Position numbers and translations under genes: made by a program. From Paragorgia papillata (lineage: Eukaryota; Cnidaria; Anthozoa; Scleralcyonacea; Coralliidae), in NCBI GenBank assembly GCA_035771165.1, contig JAWNZC010000013.1, positions 3,466,827 through 3,530,826 of the forward strand: 64,000 nucleotides of DNA, read 5' to 3'. Shown here one piece after another: positions 48,376 through 61,200 of this stretch. Each line of letters opens with the position of its first letter. Positions within the stretch are counted from its first letter, which is position 1. The notes beneath the pieces were generated by a model. It was not told where the DNA came from, made no database searches, and saw only the letters and a program-made list of their open reading frames with translations.

Positions 48376-49702
48376 GGTAAGATGTAATATAAAGCGTGGT
48401 ATCTGTTCTGGCGCGTGTGCTTTGGTTAAGATATACGTAGGTGGGCCGATACTGGCTGAACTACAAGAACTGTATGTATGTTTGTAGTTTAGTTTGTAGT
48501 TTTAATACGCCGTTAGGCAAACCCCATTAGCTATATATATATTCGTACTTAAGGGTTAAGACATTGGTTTGTGAAAACAACAACAGCAAAAGGAAAACCA
48601 TTCAGGATATGAATATATATCCGGGGGAGATATGCATGTGGTTATGATAGTTGAGACGTTAGTGGGAAACTGCGACACAATACAAAGATACAAAAATACG
48701 TGTTTGCCTTCAAGGACTTTGTTTATATTGAGGAGTTACGTGGTTGGCCAAGATTTATAGATAAAACTTTACCTTATATGAAAGCGAGTTACCTGGCAAG
48801 TTGTAATGATTATTATCAACGAAAGTGACATAAAGTAACGAATGTTGAAAATTCATCGCGGTATATCCGTAATCCGTATATGTTGAGTTACCCGAGGAAA
48901 AGTGTTTATATATGGAGAAATAGTTAGTGCCAAGTTCTCGCCATAACTAGTTGCGCGCCTGTCATATATAATCACTCCGGTGGGCGGTGGGGAAAAAAAC
49001 GCACTTGTTGTTATACCAACCAGGATCTCGACATGTACATGTGGCAAGTAAGCAGGCCTTTAAGTAATAACGGGTCGTTCTGACAATGGAATTGGATGAT
49101 GCAATGCTAATTTTGTTATATATATAGCTATTGGAACCTTCGAGAGGCATAAATAATTATATATATGTAACAATTAGTGATCGGTACGGTGCGTATTTTT
49201 TACGTTTTATATCGAAGCATGTACAGAAATTCAGCGCGAGTTTGTATCATGTGTGCAATGTTCCCCAAGGCTGGGTTATCTTACGTAAGTTCGGGGGACA
49301 GGGGGGAAAGTCGTGTCTATGTATGATAGAGCCGAAGACCCCTGCAGGAATGCCATAGTAAGCTACATGTGGCGTTTCTGGCATTAGCACGGAATTCCCT
49401 CAGATGAAATTTCATCCAACTGAGAGTGGAATATGATTTCTGTTCTGAAGAAGAGCAAAACAAGCAAAGACAGATCGCAATTGATTGAACCAATAACATT
49501 TTGACAACGCATTAGCTGAGGCCCAGAGGCTGAGGCCGGTCACATTTCAATATTACCGACAAATGGGATTCTGGTCTGACAGTTTGATGCTTAGGAAACA
49601 TTACGCAGCTGGGTGACACAGTTTTTTGTTGCATGTTTCAGGCAGATTTTCGTCATGAATGGCCCTCATGGCTCACGTAATAGTGTTTTAGTGTGTTCGT
49701 AA
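48376..49702. other. intergenic, no gene seen
   Basis: Apart from the partial repeat at 48666-48800 the sequence is AT-rich and unremarkable. No exon-like segment with family features was found. Confidence 0.45.
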
Positions 49703-49972
49703 AGCCCCGCACAGACGACCAAGTTTTCCTTGACAAATTTTATTTGTTCGTGTGTACGACACAAATTGACAAGGAAATTTGTTCGTGTGTATCATCTCCT
49801 AAGCTTATTACGCGATCATTGCCGTCAAGGAAAACTTGTCCAACCGTACACACGAGCAATTATAACTTGTCAAGGAAAATTGTTGGGGAAAAAACGTGCT
49901 CATCGTATACACACGAGCAAGGAAAGCTACCAAGGAACTTGTCAAGAAAAACTTGGTCGACTGTGCGGAGCT
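49703..49972. mobile_element. MITE with TAA target duplication, family A (copy 2)
   Basis: Ends AGCCCCGCACAGACGACCAA and the near complement, flanked by TAA (49700-49702, 49973-49975). Shorter than copy 1 at 11154 by about 90 bp because of an internal deletion. Confidence 0.88.
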
Positions 49973-50512
49973 TAAGTGTTGAAAGAAGGAGTTTTCTAAC
50001 CCATATAGTTTTTGTTAGTATAATTAGCTTTATTTGTCCAGGGCAATTAATTCCGTCACACACATTCAAGTAAAATGCCGTGATTTGTCGCAATAGATGA
50101 TTTCCTAGGTGCATGACATGCGAATTCGTTTCCAAAAATTCACGAAACGTTTTCTGATATAAGGCGGGAAACGCTATTTTTTTTGTTTATATTAATTACA
50201 CCGCTATAAGTAATTATTTCTTTGTTTCTAGATTTTCATATATACGCTTTAACCATTGACACCCTGTCATTATTGACTTGTGTTCTTTTGATTCTTTCTT
50301 GCTTGATTCTATTCTTTCTTCCCCTCACATTTCTTCCTTTCAACGTTTGTATTACTGCATAGTGTGATACTTCCGATTGTTATTTTGTTAGTATTTTCAC
50401 GTTTGTTATTTTAGCGTTTGTATTTTCACGCCATCATATTGCGTGCTGTGTATTTACGCAGGCGCAATGCTGCGACAGACATCGACAATGCAAGGAGCTG
50501 AGACAGATATTG

Positions 50513-51230
50513 AAAGTGGTTCTCTGATGAAAATATTGTTGGTAATGTTTCTGCATAATCCTAAAGATATTATGGTAGTTGGTAATGGAGCGAAGTTTCA
50601 TTTCGAAATTCTCCGAAACAAAGTTGTATTTTACGTACGAAGTTTGTGTTTTGGAGCGCCGCCATTAAGCCCTAATCAGGTGATCAAACGAGAACGCAAG
50701 TCATCGCAAGTTGGCAGTCACGCTATCTCAGCCAGCCGCTCTGAATAATTTCCCGAAAATATGTACCGTGCATGACAAAGTTAAAACTTGTTTAAAACAT
50801 TCATGAAACCTTTATTTTGTTAATTTGGGTCTTCGAACGACCGCCACAGAAATACGTGACTGCCAACTTGCGATGACTTGCGTTCTCGTTTGATAAGGGC
50901 TTTAAATTGGCCGTGTTTGAAAAGAATGAGTTGAGGAGAACTTATGACGCCATATCATAGACTCAACAAAAACAAAAGATCATTGTTGTTGTCAACAAAA
51001 GGGTCGTTGTTGTTTTTGAGTCTGTGACATCATAAGCTTCTTCGACTCACTCTTCTCAAGCTCGGCTTTATATATAATGGCGGCGCTCCAAAATACAAAT
51101 TTCACACGTAAAATATCACCTTTTCTTCAACGAATTTTGAAATGAAACTTTGCACGATTGCTAAATACCATAACATCTTTAGGATTATGCAAAAACATTG
51201 CCAACAATATTTTCATCAGAGAACCACTTT
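50513..51230. mobile_element. fold-back element interrupted by a MITE
   Basis: Arms start AAAGTGGTTCTCTGATGAAA and end with the complement, continuing through TAATCCTAAAGAT and TTTGGAGCGCCGCCATTA for about 150 bp. The left arm is split by the MITE at 50668-50901. The centre has a second inverted pair (GAGTTGAGGAGAACTTATGA and complement-like arm). Confidence 0.85.
50668..50901. mobile_element. MITE with TTA target duplication (copy 2 of 10439-10656)
   Basis: Ends AGCCCTAATCAGG and AGGGCT, flanked by TTA (50665-50667, 50902-50904). It inserted into the left arm of the fold-back, so it is younger than that element. Confidence 0.88.
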
Positions 51231-51232
51231 AA

Positions 51233-51325
51233 CAATTAGACAACGAGCACGATTTGTCTATGACCTGACAGTCGACGAGGTGCAACCGAGTTCATAGACA
51301 ACGCGAGAACGAGTTGTCTAATTGT
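51233..51325. repeat. short palindromic repeat
   Basis: AATTAGACAACGAGCACG is mirrored by AACGAGTTGTCTAATT, and TTGTCTATGACCT by GTTCATAGACAA. Confidence 0.75.
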
Positions 51326-51409
51326 TTTAGTATAAACCAACTAGTCGGACAAACTATTATTTTAAAATTAAAGAAACAAACTGAAACCGTGGCAAAACGC
51401 GAGTTGGGA

Positions 51410-51586
51410 TCGTTTTCACTCAAATGATCCGTGGTCCCGTTGGGGGTGGTGAAACAATACGAAATATTTGAATAAGAATAGAGTTAAATTCTCATAAGAT
51501 AAAGATTGTGCACCAACATACATGGCCGCCATTTCATTGTTTCTGTGCACCAATATGGCTGCCTTGACGTCAGATGAAAACCAAGA
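51410..51586. mobile_element. MITE, family shared with 10078-10252
   Basis: Starts ATCGTTTTCACTCA and ends GTCAGATGAAAACC. The interior matches the copy at 10.1 kb, with a few substitutions and small insertions. Confidence 0.8.
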
Positions 51587-51892
51587 ATAGCTCAGCCAAT
51601 CAGAATGTACATGTATTTCTCTCTTGCACAGGAGTCGGTTTTTATATTAAAATATCAAATTCATTAATAATTCATGACGAAAATTCAAGTGTTTAATCAG
51701 CATCTTTAAATACGGATAAAACATTGATTAATAAAACATCAATGTTTTATCAAAGTTAATATGTACTGGTGGCTCAAATTCAGCTTTTTCTGAGTTAAAA
51801 TGATCTTATTTAACCTTTTCTTGACTCTTAAACAAAGTGTTCAGCATTTACACTTAAAATTTGATAAGTAAGTTAAAATATTCGCGTCGTAT

Positions 51893-52175
51893 GTACTATT
51901 TAAAACACGAGCAGGAGTGTTTTATCAGATATAAAACACGAGGCGAAGCCGAGTGTGATAAAACACGTTCTGCGAGTGTTTTAAATGGCTTAAAAAACGA
52001 TCACCATTTGGTAAGTTCGTTGGCGTAGTAATTTTGAAAAATAACGTTGTCTAAGGCGAGAAAATCAAAGCTAAAGTTTATGTAAATCAGGAGAAAATTT
52101 TATCAGATATAAAACCACGATATACGGTTATGATTTTTCTTTGTGTTTTCCTCATGAATTATTAATGAGTTTTTT
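51893..52175. repeat. dispersed repeat shared with 27330-27553
   Basis: Begins TGTACTATTTAAAACACGAG and ends CTCATGAATTATTAATGAGT. The inner palindrome GAGTGTTTTATCAGATATAA/GTGATAAAACAC is additional to the 27 kb copy. Confidence 0.7.
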
Positions 52176-52612
52176 AAGGGCATTTAGAATGGCGAGCCTA
52201 AGGCGAGCCATTGTAGATGCCCATTAAGATCGGCCGCTCATATTTCAACTATCACTTACAAGATTTATATTAATTTGCGGTTTTCTTCAGACAATGTTTT
52301 TGGCAGTAAGTAGAATGTTTAAAAAGCTAAAACGTGTACGGAATAAAATCGGTGGTTTGGTCCATTAATATCTTGGTAACTAAGTTCCATGTGTCTGCGA
52401 ATTTTGATGTTTTTATATTGTTTTAAAACTAAGCCTCTGGCTCTCTGTATGTGGCTTTTAAATTTGAATTAGTCGTTTTTCCCCCAAAACTCACTCCATA
52501 TGGGTCTACATTTTTATTATTATCTAATGGCGTTTCATTGTCTTAACGCTGAACAAAACTGCAAAAAGTGACAGAACAGAACACTGGGGACGAGGTTGAA
52601 CATTTGATAACA

Positions 52613-52990
52613 CCGCTGTTAAACGTTTTGCGCCTGCGTGAGCTCCCGACTAAAAAAGAGCGGAAAACTATTGTTATTTTGTAAGTCGTCGAGACTGCCA
52701 TACGTTTCTTGAAAATTTTAAGAAAAGTACTAAAATATTAAGGTTCATACGTGCTGCTTATCTGTATTATTAATATCTTTAAATATTCAGAAGTGGCCCC
52801 TTCGTAATTTTTATAACCTTTTTTTAAAACACAAGGACTGGGTCTAGTACATTTGCCAACCAATTGACTGAAATATCATAGGTAATGGCGGCTGCCATGT
52901 AGTATTTATATGATCTGAATGGTTTTCCCGCTCTTTTTTCAGGTGAGAGGATGTCAGGATGTCGCGCAGGCGCAAAACGTTTGACAGCGG
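52613..52990. mobile_element. fold-back element
   Basis: CCGCTGTTAAACGTTTTGCG at the left is mirrored by CGCAAAACGTTTGACAGCGG at the right, continuing through CGCCTGCG and AAAAAAGAGCGG/CCGCTCTTTTTT-like arms. No coding frame. Confidence 0.8.
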
Positions 52991-54614
52991 TAAATGCCGG
53001 TAAATGCCGGTAAAATACTTTTTTTTGGGGGGGGGTGTCAGCGTTACTAAGCGTTACTACGAATGACGAAGCTTTTATATTTTTTTTGGGGGGTGGTGGG
53101 GCGGTGGGGCGTCGCGAAAACTGCTTGGAGTGGACTTTTTGTAGCAAAGGGCCGGAATAACTAACCAGATTCTATATCCAAATACTCATGCGGAAGTTCA
53201 GAGACTTGACAGTCTAATGGCGAAGCTGATGCAATATCACGGCTGTCAGTGACTGATCCGATACTTCAAACATTTCATCAAGCCTCGAAGTATGTGTTTT
53301 GAGAAGAACATTTAACGAGAACTGACGATAAACAAGTCAAAGAATTGCTTTGAAAGTTTAGAAGCGCGAACTCAACATTATTTTTAGCTATTACGTTCTT
53401 GTAACCTTGACCGTATAGTTAATAAATATTGAAGTGGAGCTCTTTAGTTATAATTACACGCTGGGGACATTCCAGTTTGTGAAATTAAACTTATTTTTAT
53501 AATTAACTTGTGTCGGTGTTAGGGGGTGTTTACACGAAGCCAACCTGTCTCGGAACGCAGTCTGAATTTTCGCATTTTGGCTTGAATTAATACGAGGTCT
53601 GTCGCTGTTGGTTAACTCCTTCCTGTCCAAGGGCCTCCCCAGAGGTGAATAAAAGATTGAAATCGTCTGGCGTTAGCCAGAATAAAATACCAATTCGGAC
53701 AGGAAAGAGTTAATTAAATATGGTCGCTAATTACTTTAAGATGCGGAGTCGCACGGTAGGTTGTCGAAGCCCCGCTGAGCTTTTCAGATCTGAGAAGTAG
53801 ATTCTGATCACAAGCCCTGTCTTTATACCAATTATGATTGGTTCACTGGCAATCATCGTTAGATGAAATAATCCAATCAAATAAGCCGTCATGAATCACA
53901 TACGCATTAGACCAATCAGAACTGAGTAGCTCAGCGGGGCTTCGACAAGCTAAGGAATGTAATCGAGTGAAATGCCCAATGTCACTTATTATATATAGCC
54001 TATATCTTGCGAGTTTTCACAGGCTGTGCATTCGAACTATATAATAGAGGGCGACGCAACTTGCGTGAACTGGCACGACCCATCATGACCTTAAAAACAA
54101 TTCAGGCAGGTCATAGCCCCATAGCTTTTTAAACCATAACCGAACAATGTAAGCTGTTATGTATAGAGGCGAAGCGGCAAAACCACTGAAGCTGATACTG
54201 GCCCTCGTGACTGCTTTTTTTGGCTCCACTTTTAACTGATTGACAGGTCTTCCAAGTGTCTCAAGGGTTAGCGAGTACCCATCATCACATTCAATTATTA
54301 TAATAAATACATAAAACATATAAACGGATCGGACATCCTTAAAAATCAAGACTTGAGTTAACAGAAGAGACTATAAGGGAGACATACATAATTTGATTTA
54401 TTATGAAGATAAAGATGGAATAGACGACGTATGCATGGTCTTGGTGTATACACACCCATACACGCAAAGTGCAATGCTCAATGACATTGGCAGTGACGAG
54501 GCGAAGGACAAGCGACTATATATTTACATTCCAAATGCTAATTCACTGTCTATCAGTATGACAACACGCTGAGTGTGCATGGAATGAAAACCGTGTATGA
54601 CAACACGCTGAGTG
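52991..54614. other. intergenic, repeats only
   Basis: G-rich homopolymer patches at 53.02-53.11 kb and a dispersed repeat copy at 53618-53712. A TIR element spans about 53761-53948, with ends TTGTCGAAGCCCCGCTGAGC and its complement. No gene seen. Confidence 0.6.
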
Positions 54615-54792
54615 CAATCTCGTTCCCACAGCCCAGAGACTCTGGGATAATCCGTTCACGCCATCACAGGATTCTTGTGATCCGGAAGAAGAGTAATCAT
54701 GTTCATCAGCCAATGAAATATCGATGTGAAACGGATTATCCCAGAGTCTCTCGTTTCCCGGGTGGGGAACGTGGGCTCTGGGAACGAGATTG
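54615..54792. mobile_element. short TIR element of the exon-capturing family (no cargo)
   Basis: Same ends as the element at 8847 (CAATCTCGTTCCCA and GGGAACGAGATTG) but only 178 bp and without the coding cargo. Flanked by ACGCTGAGTG on both sides (54605-54614, 54793-54802), a 10-bp duplication. Confidence 0.85.
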
Positions 54793-54802
54793 ACGCTGAG
54801 TG

Positions 54803-57560
54803 TGGAATGAAGACTGTGAGAATCCAAAAAAGAAAGCCTTACGAAAAACAAGATCATGTTGGGTCGCGTTGACGACCGGGGGGTGTTCTGGACATTTCTG
54901 AATAGGAGTGTGCGGCGGTGACCTTCAAAATCCTTCCTCTATCACACCAAAAGGGCAATCTTTTTATACCCTATCTCAGACCTAAACTTCGATGCTCTAC
55001 GTCTGACCTAAATCAGACTGGAGAGTCGTAGTCTGTTGTGTGTCGGACCAGAAGAGTTTCTTAAGCGATCAGTTTTGCATGTAATAGAGTAAAAATATTT
55101 CTTGGTTCCTAAATTAAACGAATGGTTTAATTGTGAAGTTGAATTAGAAGACTTTTCATCTTTGGATTATGCTTTACTACCAAATTGGGCACCAAATTAG
55201 ATATCACTGAAGACAACTGTCAATAGATCAATTGCATAAATCCCACAATGCATCATTATACGTGCATAACTTCAACTCTATTTTGATAAATAAATAAATA
55301 AGTTTGGGCCAATTGCAGAAACGCCGTTTAACCGTTGTTTACGATGTTTAAACGAGTTTTAAATTACCCTAGATAAGCTATGAAAATGCTGACAATGAAC
55401 TATTGTCTTTGGTTTTTGCAATATGTTGTGGTGGGCAACTGTTAAATCCAAGGTTTTGTCTTGTTTAGCTACTCACTTTTTAATCCTTAAACACTACGTT
55501 AAGGTTGGGCGGTTTACCGGTTTTTTTCCGGTTTTATTATTAAACCGGTTTTTTCGGTTTAGCTTTTAGAAAAACCGGAAAACCGTCATCATTATTTATT
55601 ACAATGTTACAATGTATAATTTTGTTTAGTTCTTAAAATTGTTACTATTAAAAATGAGAAAAGCAAAATAAAATTAAAGTTAGCCAACGTTTTCGGTGAA
55701 CGTTCGTTTTTTGTTTAATATTTTGCCGTGATTTATGCAGTCATTTATAATTACAGCCAAATTATGACGTCCAGCGCTATTTGCGTTCCTTCAATTTGTT
55801 CAATACTGAAATTGCGTTAGTTTCTGAAATTTTGAAAAACCGGTTTTACGGTTTAACTGGTTCAGAGTTGGAGCTTAGACGACGTCCTCTAAACAAAATA
55901 ATTATTTTGGCAAAACAAAGAGAATGAATAATTTTTGTCCAAGAGTAATCTCAACACCGTCCTCGTTCTTTATACAACGCCACTTAGAGCATTTTCACGT
56001 CTTCAGGACGACGTCAACGACCAAAAGATGAGAACTGTTGCTTGAGATTGACTTCAATACTGACACTACAATCATTTTAGCAGTAATGGGGCGTTTCGGA
56101 AGTCATTAAACTACCTTCCAATATCAAATATAATAGTCAGTTAACCGTGACTTCTTTAAATTGTAAAACTTGTGTTGCTTTTTAACCGCCGTCGTCGTCC
56201 TAGCATCTTAAAGTCCCTAAATATGGAAAACCATATAGCCGTAAGAGCCGGCGGCATGGCTGCGGCAAGGGGCCATGGTTCAGTCATAGACAGTGTTGAA
56301 TTAGCCAGCAATAAAAAGCTGTATGCGATTGGACCATTGCCCCTTGCCGCAGACATGCCGCCGACTCTTACGGCTATATGGAAACCAGGCTTAACTAAAT
56401 CACCGTTGTTTTCCTCATTGTCTTGAGATTTGTCTGTTTTCAATAGAATTCAAAAGAATGATGCCAGGGCTATGCATGTATCACAATGAGTTATGATATG
56501 CATAAATATAGACCCCTCCCCTTTCATAATGCCACTTTTTAAGTATTCTTTCATATAGGTGGGGGAAAATCGAGATACGTATATTCTTTTGAATATATTT
56601 AATAATTATGATTAAAATAGTTATAATATAGACCGAGGTCTACGGTAATACGTGATCCGAAGGCTTGCGGCAATGTACTGACTGAGTTGCTCTCTGTGTC
56701 CGATGATTGTTTAAAGTTGATGATTCGGGTATGACCCTGCAAAGAAGGCAAGCGGTTAGAACTCCAAAACTCTACAGAGGGGATGCGCTTCATTGCGATT
56801 CTAATTGGTTCGTAATTGCGTCGTTTGTGACGCACGGAGCCTGACTTTTCTAAGGGGACTGAATTTAGATGTTATTAAGTTGTGCATAACTCAGAATTCA
56901 TAAGCCAAAGGAATGGACAGATATTCGCCTGGGTCTTTCGTGCTTCAAATTTAGCCATTGTATGTCGAATTTCGAGGACTTTTCTACTTTACATAGAGGT
57001 TCTTGTCGATATTCTCAACCGATGAGTTTGTCATGTTAGTGGTTTGTTAAGCTTCTCAACTGATTTTCTTCCTTATTTTGTGTTGTATAGGTACAGAGTG
57101 TGCATGTGACATCAATTGTGACCACCTCAAGAATCCCTCTACGTCGCTAGGGCCAATGAACTTGGTATGTTATGTTACGTTACCTTATGCTATGCTGTAT
57201 ATATTAGTCGGCTATATTATGTTATATGCTATGTTAGATATGCTACGCTATGCTGTACTATATGCTAGGCGATATTCTGGAAGTTGCTGGAATCAGTGGC
57301 AATGAATATTTTTACAAAGTAGGCAATAATAGTAATTATGAATACTGAAATCATTTTAATAAAAATTTTGTTTCGACTTGGTGTCATTTCCATTATCATT
57401 TAAACCAAGTCGAAACGTTTAGAGTGATTTCAGTATTTGGACTCTATATATTATTGCTGTATATTTTATTATATGCTGTATGTATATATATATATGTATA
57501 TACATATTTATATATTTATATATATATATTATATATATATAATATTTTATATAATATATT
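54803..57560. other. intergenic with a fold-back element
   Basis: A fold-back lies at 56231-56381 (CCATATAGCCGTAAGAGCCG and its complement, then GGCGGCATGGCTGCGGCAAG). An AACCGG-rich inverted tract lies near 55.5-55.86 kb. AT-only sequence lies at 57470-57560. A weak exon candidate at 57091-57164 is given under findings. Confidence 0.5.
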
Positions 57561-57561
57561 T

Positions 57562-57748
57562 AACAAATAGATTCAATTTTGCCGTTGTCTGTTCAGTTAT
57601 AGATGCACAGATGACGTCACAACGTGGTAAGAACAAAAAAGTGGCCCACGAGACGCAGTCGAGTGGGTCACTGATGTTCTTACCACGTTGTGACGTCTTC
57701 TGTGCATCTATAACTGAACAGACAACAAAAAAATGGAATCTATTTGTT
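57562..57748. mobile_element. near-perfect palindromic element
   Basis: AACAAATAGATTC and TTGTCTGTTCAGTTATAGAT at the left are mirrored at the right. Arms continue through GATGCACAGATGACGTCACA and GTGGTAAGAACA, so each arm is about 85 bp. Reading frames exist on both strands only because the arms are mirror copies. Confidence 0.85.
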
Positions 57749-58259
57749 TTATACAATAAAAATTTAAAAGGTTTTTGTTGAAACTCTTGTTGGATTTTGG
57801 GGCATGAAGAAGGAAAAAAGCAAGTCAGCTGACGTGATCTGACGTGACCATGTGTCTGTCCTCTAATAGATCATGGCCAACAACCAATGAAGACACGCAT
57901 AGCAACTAGGGTATTGTATAAATCCTGTTTCCTGTATATATATCCTGTTACCGCCTGCACTATCAAGTGTCATTTGAACTCAGCTAATTATAGCCACCTA
58001 AACTGCGGGAATCAATGTGGCTGCCCAGTGAGAAAGTTTTTCCCTTAATTCCTTTCGCATTAGTGGGTCGATTCTCTCTGTGATTTTCTCTGTCTGGAGA
58101 GTAAACTGCGTAGTGTGTATATAACACTTGAAAGTCGTATACCATGTGTGCATGCGCTCTCGTCATCAGGTACCGTAAAACTGGAGTGTCACGTAGGCAG
58201 TATATTAGAGATCAGAGTGAGTGATTACGAGAGAGAGGTTGTGATATATAACAAAGTCA

Positions 58260-61200
58260 ATGGCTATTGAACTGCCGGAGTACATATTTGGTGAGTTTAT
58301 TTCACCGCAGAAGTCAAGTATTTAACCAAACACAGCGCTAAAGAGCGATGCCCTGTTTGGCGTAAAAAATGTCGCTTGTATTCTCGTTCCCACAGCCCCA
58401 GAGCAAGTTTCTGTGTCCGTGGCTTACAGGTGCCACAAAAAAGTGACACTCCTCAGCAGCTACGTCGTCAGGACACCGCGATAAACACTAATTTATCACA
58501 ATATCATGATCAAGCACATTGGAACCAGTGTAAAAACCAGTATAAAAATTGTATACTTGCGGAATGCTTTGCTTCTTGGGCATGTCGTCAAAAAGCCGCC
58601 AAAATTATCCCTGGCGTCAAAAACGTCGCTTGCATTCTCGTTCCCAGAGCCCACGTTTCTGTGTCCGCCGCGTACGATTTCGCGTGCTATAGCGTACGAT
58701 TCCGCGAGCTAACGTTCGGATTCCACAAAATGTGAAATATTTGTCACAGATTTTTTATCATTCATAATTATAGGTCAAAAACTGTATACAGTGAATCCCG
58801 TTAATACGACTACAGTCGGGCAAAAAAATGTTGTATTACTGTCGTGGCAATAGAAGCGTTCCGTAAAATATTCTTGCAATATATTCGTGAAGTTGAACAA
58901 TTCATTTGATAAGATTCGTTGACAACTTCCTGTTTTGAATTTGATTGGTGTTTGGCAAATATTCCTGTTTCTTATTGGTTGTTTAAAAACCAGAAACCAA
59001 TCAAATTCAAAACAGGAAGTTAGCAATAATTTTCATCAAATGAATTGCCACGATATTTTAGGAACGCTTCTGTCGCCACGACAGTAACAGGGCGGTCGTA
59101 TTGCGGCGTTCCACTGCACTAAAATGTACTAAAATTAATATAATGTTATAGATATGGCTTCGAACATAGCGCGAGGAAGAAATGGTAAACCTGTCGTGCT
59201 TCGGCGTAGTTCTGCCAAACATCCAGGGCGCGGAAAACTGATCCATGGCATTGTCTTCGATCATCCCTCGATGCCCAAAATCATGGCTGTATCTTCCGTA
59301 CCTCGTCCAGCGGCTGTTGCCCAAAAGAAACCGACCCCCCGGCGAGAGTCATACACTGTTGAAACATCTCCACCGGCTTTAATCCATTCGCCTTCTTTCC
59401 CAACCACCATGTCGACGCCGGATTGGCGTTCCAGTCAGAACACTGTTTGTTTTTCGTATCCAGATATCTCGAGGCCACCCGCATCTCTTAGGAGCCCGAG
59501 TTACCAAACCAGGCCAAGCTTCCAGCAGGCTCGAGCCTGCAACATGCCTGACTACGGTCGTTCCAGTAGTCGAGGTTTAGCTGTTGAAACTCCAACGATG
59601 GAACTCCCACGTCATTCTGCGCATCTCGAACAATCTAAGGTAAGATACCCACAATCGTATGGACACAATGGACAGCATGTAGCAACGAGTGCTCCAAATA
59701 AAGTGGTGAACGGCCAACCAGTATCTTCTCGGGGGAATCCCCCAACTTCTATTCATCATACGGCTAATGGCGCTCACCCGACATTACGTGCGCAATATTT
59801 ACCCACGAGCCAAGCTCCAGAGTTTTTCCGCGCGCAACTAAGCGCAAACACGTGGTTTCAGGTTACGCAACACGTGAACACGAGGCGGAACTCTACCGGC
59901 GGACTCCGACATTACTTCGAGAACAATGCTACTAATCACTCGGTAAGCCCCGTGGAGAATTCGTACGCTGACAAACCTTGTGGACTGAGGGAACTTTCGC
60001 GCAAATTTCACCACGACGTTTGGCAAGAAAATAGTGAAATGTTGAAGGCCAAAATTGACTATCCGTTCATGGAGGAGAATGCAGGTCAGGCACCAGAGAA
60101 TAGCCATGTGCGGACATCGCAGTCATTTGGACCACGACCTCGTTTTCCTTCCATGCCAGGCAGTCTAAGTCGTCAGAGCTCGGTTTCTCCTCGGGATCCC
60201 ATGTCTCGTGAGGTTTATAGGGAGGGAGCCTGGAACCCACACTCTGCGTCGCCTCGAAGCCCAGATGATGTGTTTACTTACCACGAGTTCTCGCCACCGT
60301 CGGGTAATGTGACGCAATCCAGTAGTCCACACAGGGATCCAGAGACCACACAGGGATCGATTGGGTGCAGTAGGGACACATTGAAACACGGGGACGCTCA
60401 GTTGTATACTAGGGACAAATTGGGACACGAGGATACTCGTTTGTACTCTAGGGACAAATTGGGATATGAGGACGTTCAATCGTACACTAGGGACAGATTG
60501 GGATCCGAGAATACCCGGTTGCGGAAGAACCGAAGCAGTGTCGATGCTCCGAAATCTAAAATGACAGAATCGTCGGAAGTCGTTGTTATTTCTGATTCCG
60601 AGGACGAAAACAGCGTGGAATCTTGTGTGGAATTGGCGTCAAGTCCAGAGCTACTCGACAGTATGAACTCTGACGTATTTCCAGCTGTGCATATAATTGA
60701 GAATGAGTACGAAGGAGATGCAAGAACTTGTAGTCCTAATAAGGAAGTTGAACCAGATATTTTGCTTGGTGGCCTAATTTCCTCCAGGCTGAAGATAAAG
60801 AGCGAGCATGTCCCGAGTGAAGAACCGCTGTCCACAAACGATTGTGTCAAGAGAGTGAAAGGGGAAAGGACTAGTGAAAGTGATTCTCTTTGTTACGCAA
60901 GTAAAGCTGGCGGAGAATCTAGTTATCGTTCGGTGCTCTGCGAACGTGAGATTTCGGGACATTCGGATGGAAAGGAAAGACTTGTTTTAAGCGAGCAAGT
61001 GTTGTGCGACTGGGAAGACAAAAGGACGGGGGGAAAACCTGTCGTAACACACGAATCTCGTGTGGCCAGTTGTTCCGAACTTGGTCAGTGTAATTCTAAC
61101 TGCGCGGCAAACAACTGTCCTTTGACTAAGGATAAAGATGTCGGTAAGAATAGAGGCAGTAGAGTACAGATGTATACTGACGAGAATTCCAACGTATGTT

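Noticed and set aside
57547..57781. Pair of similar proteins on opposite strands
   Set aside because: They are the two arms of one palindromic element.
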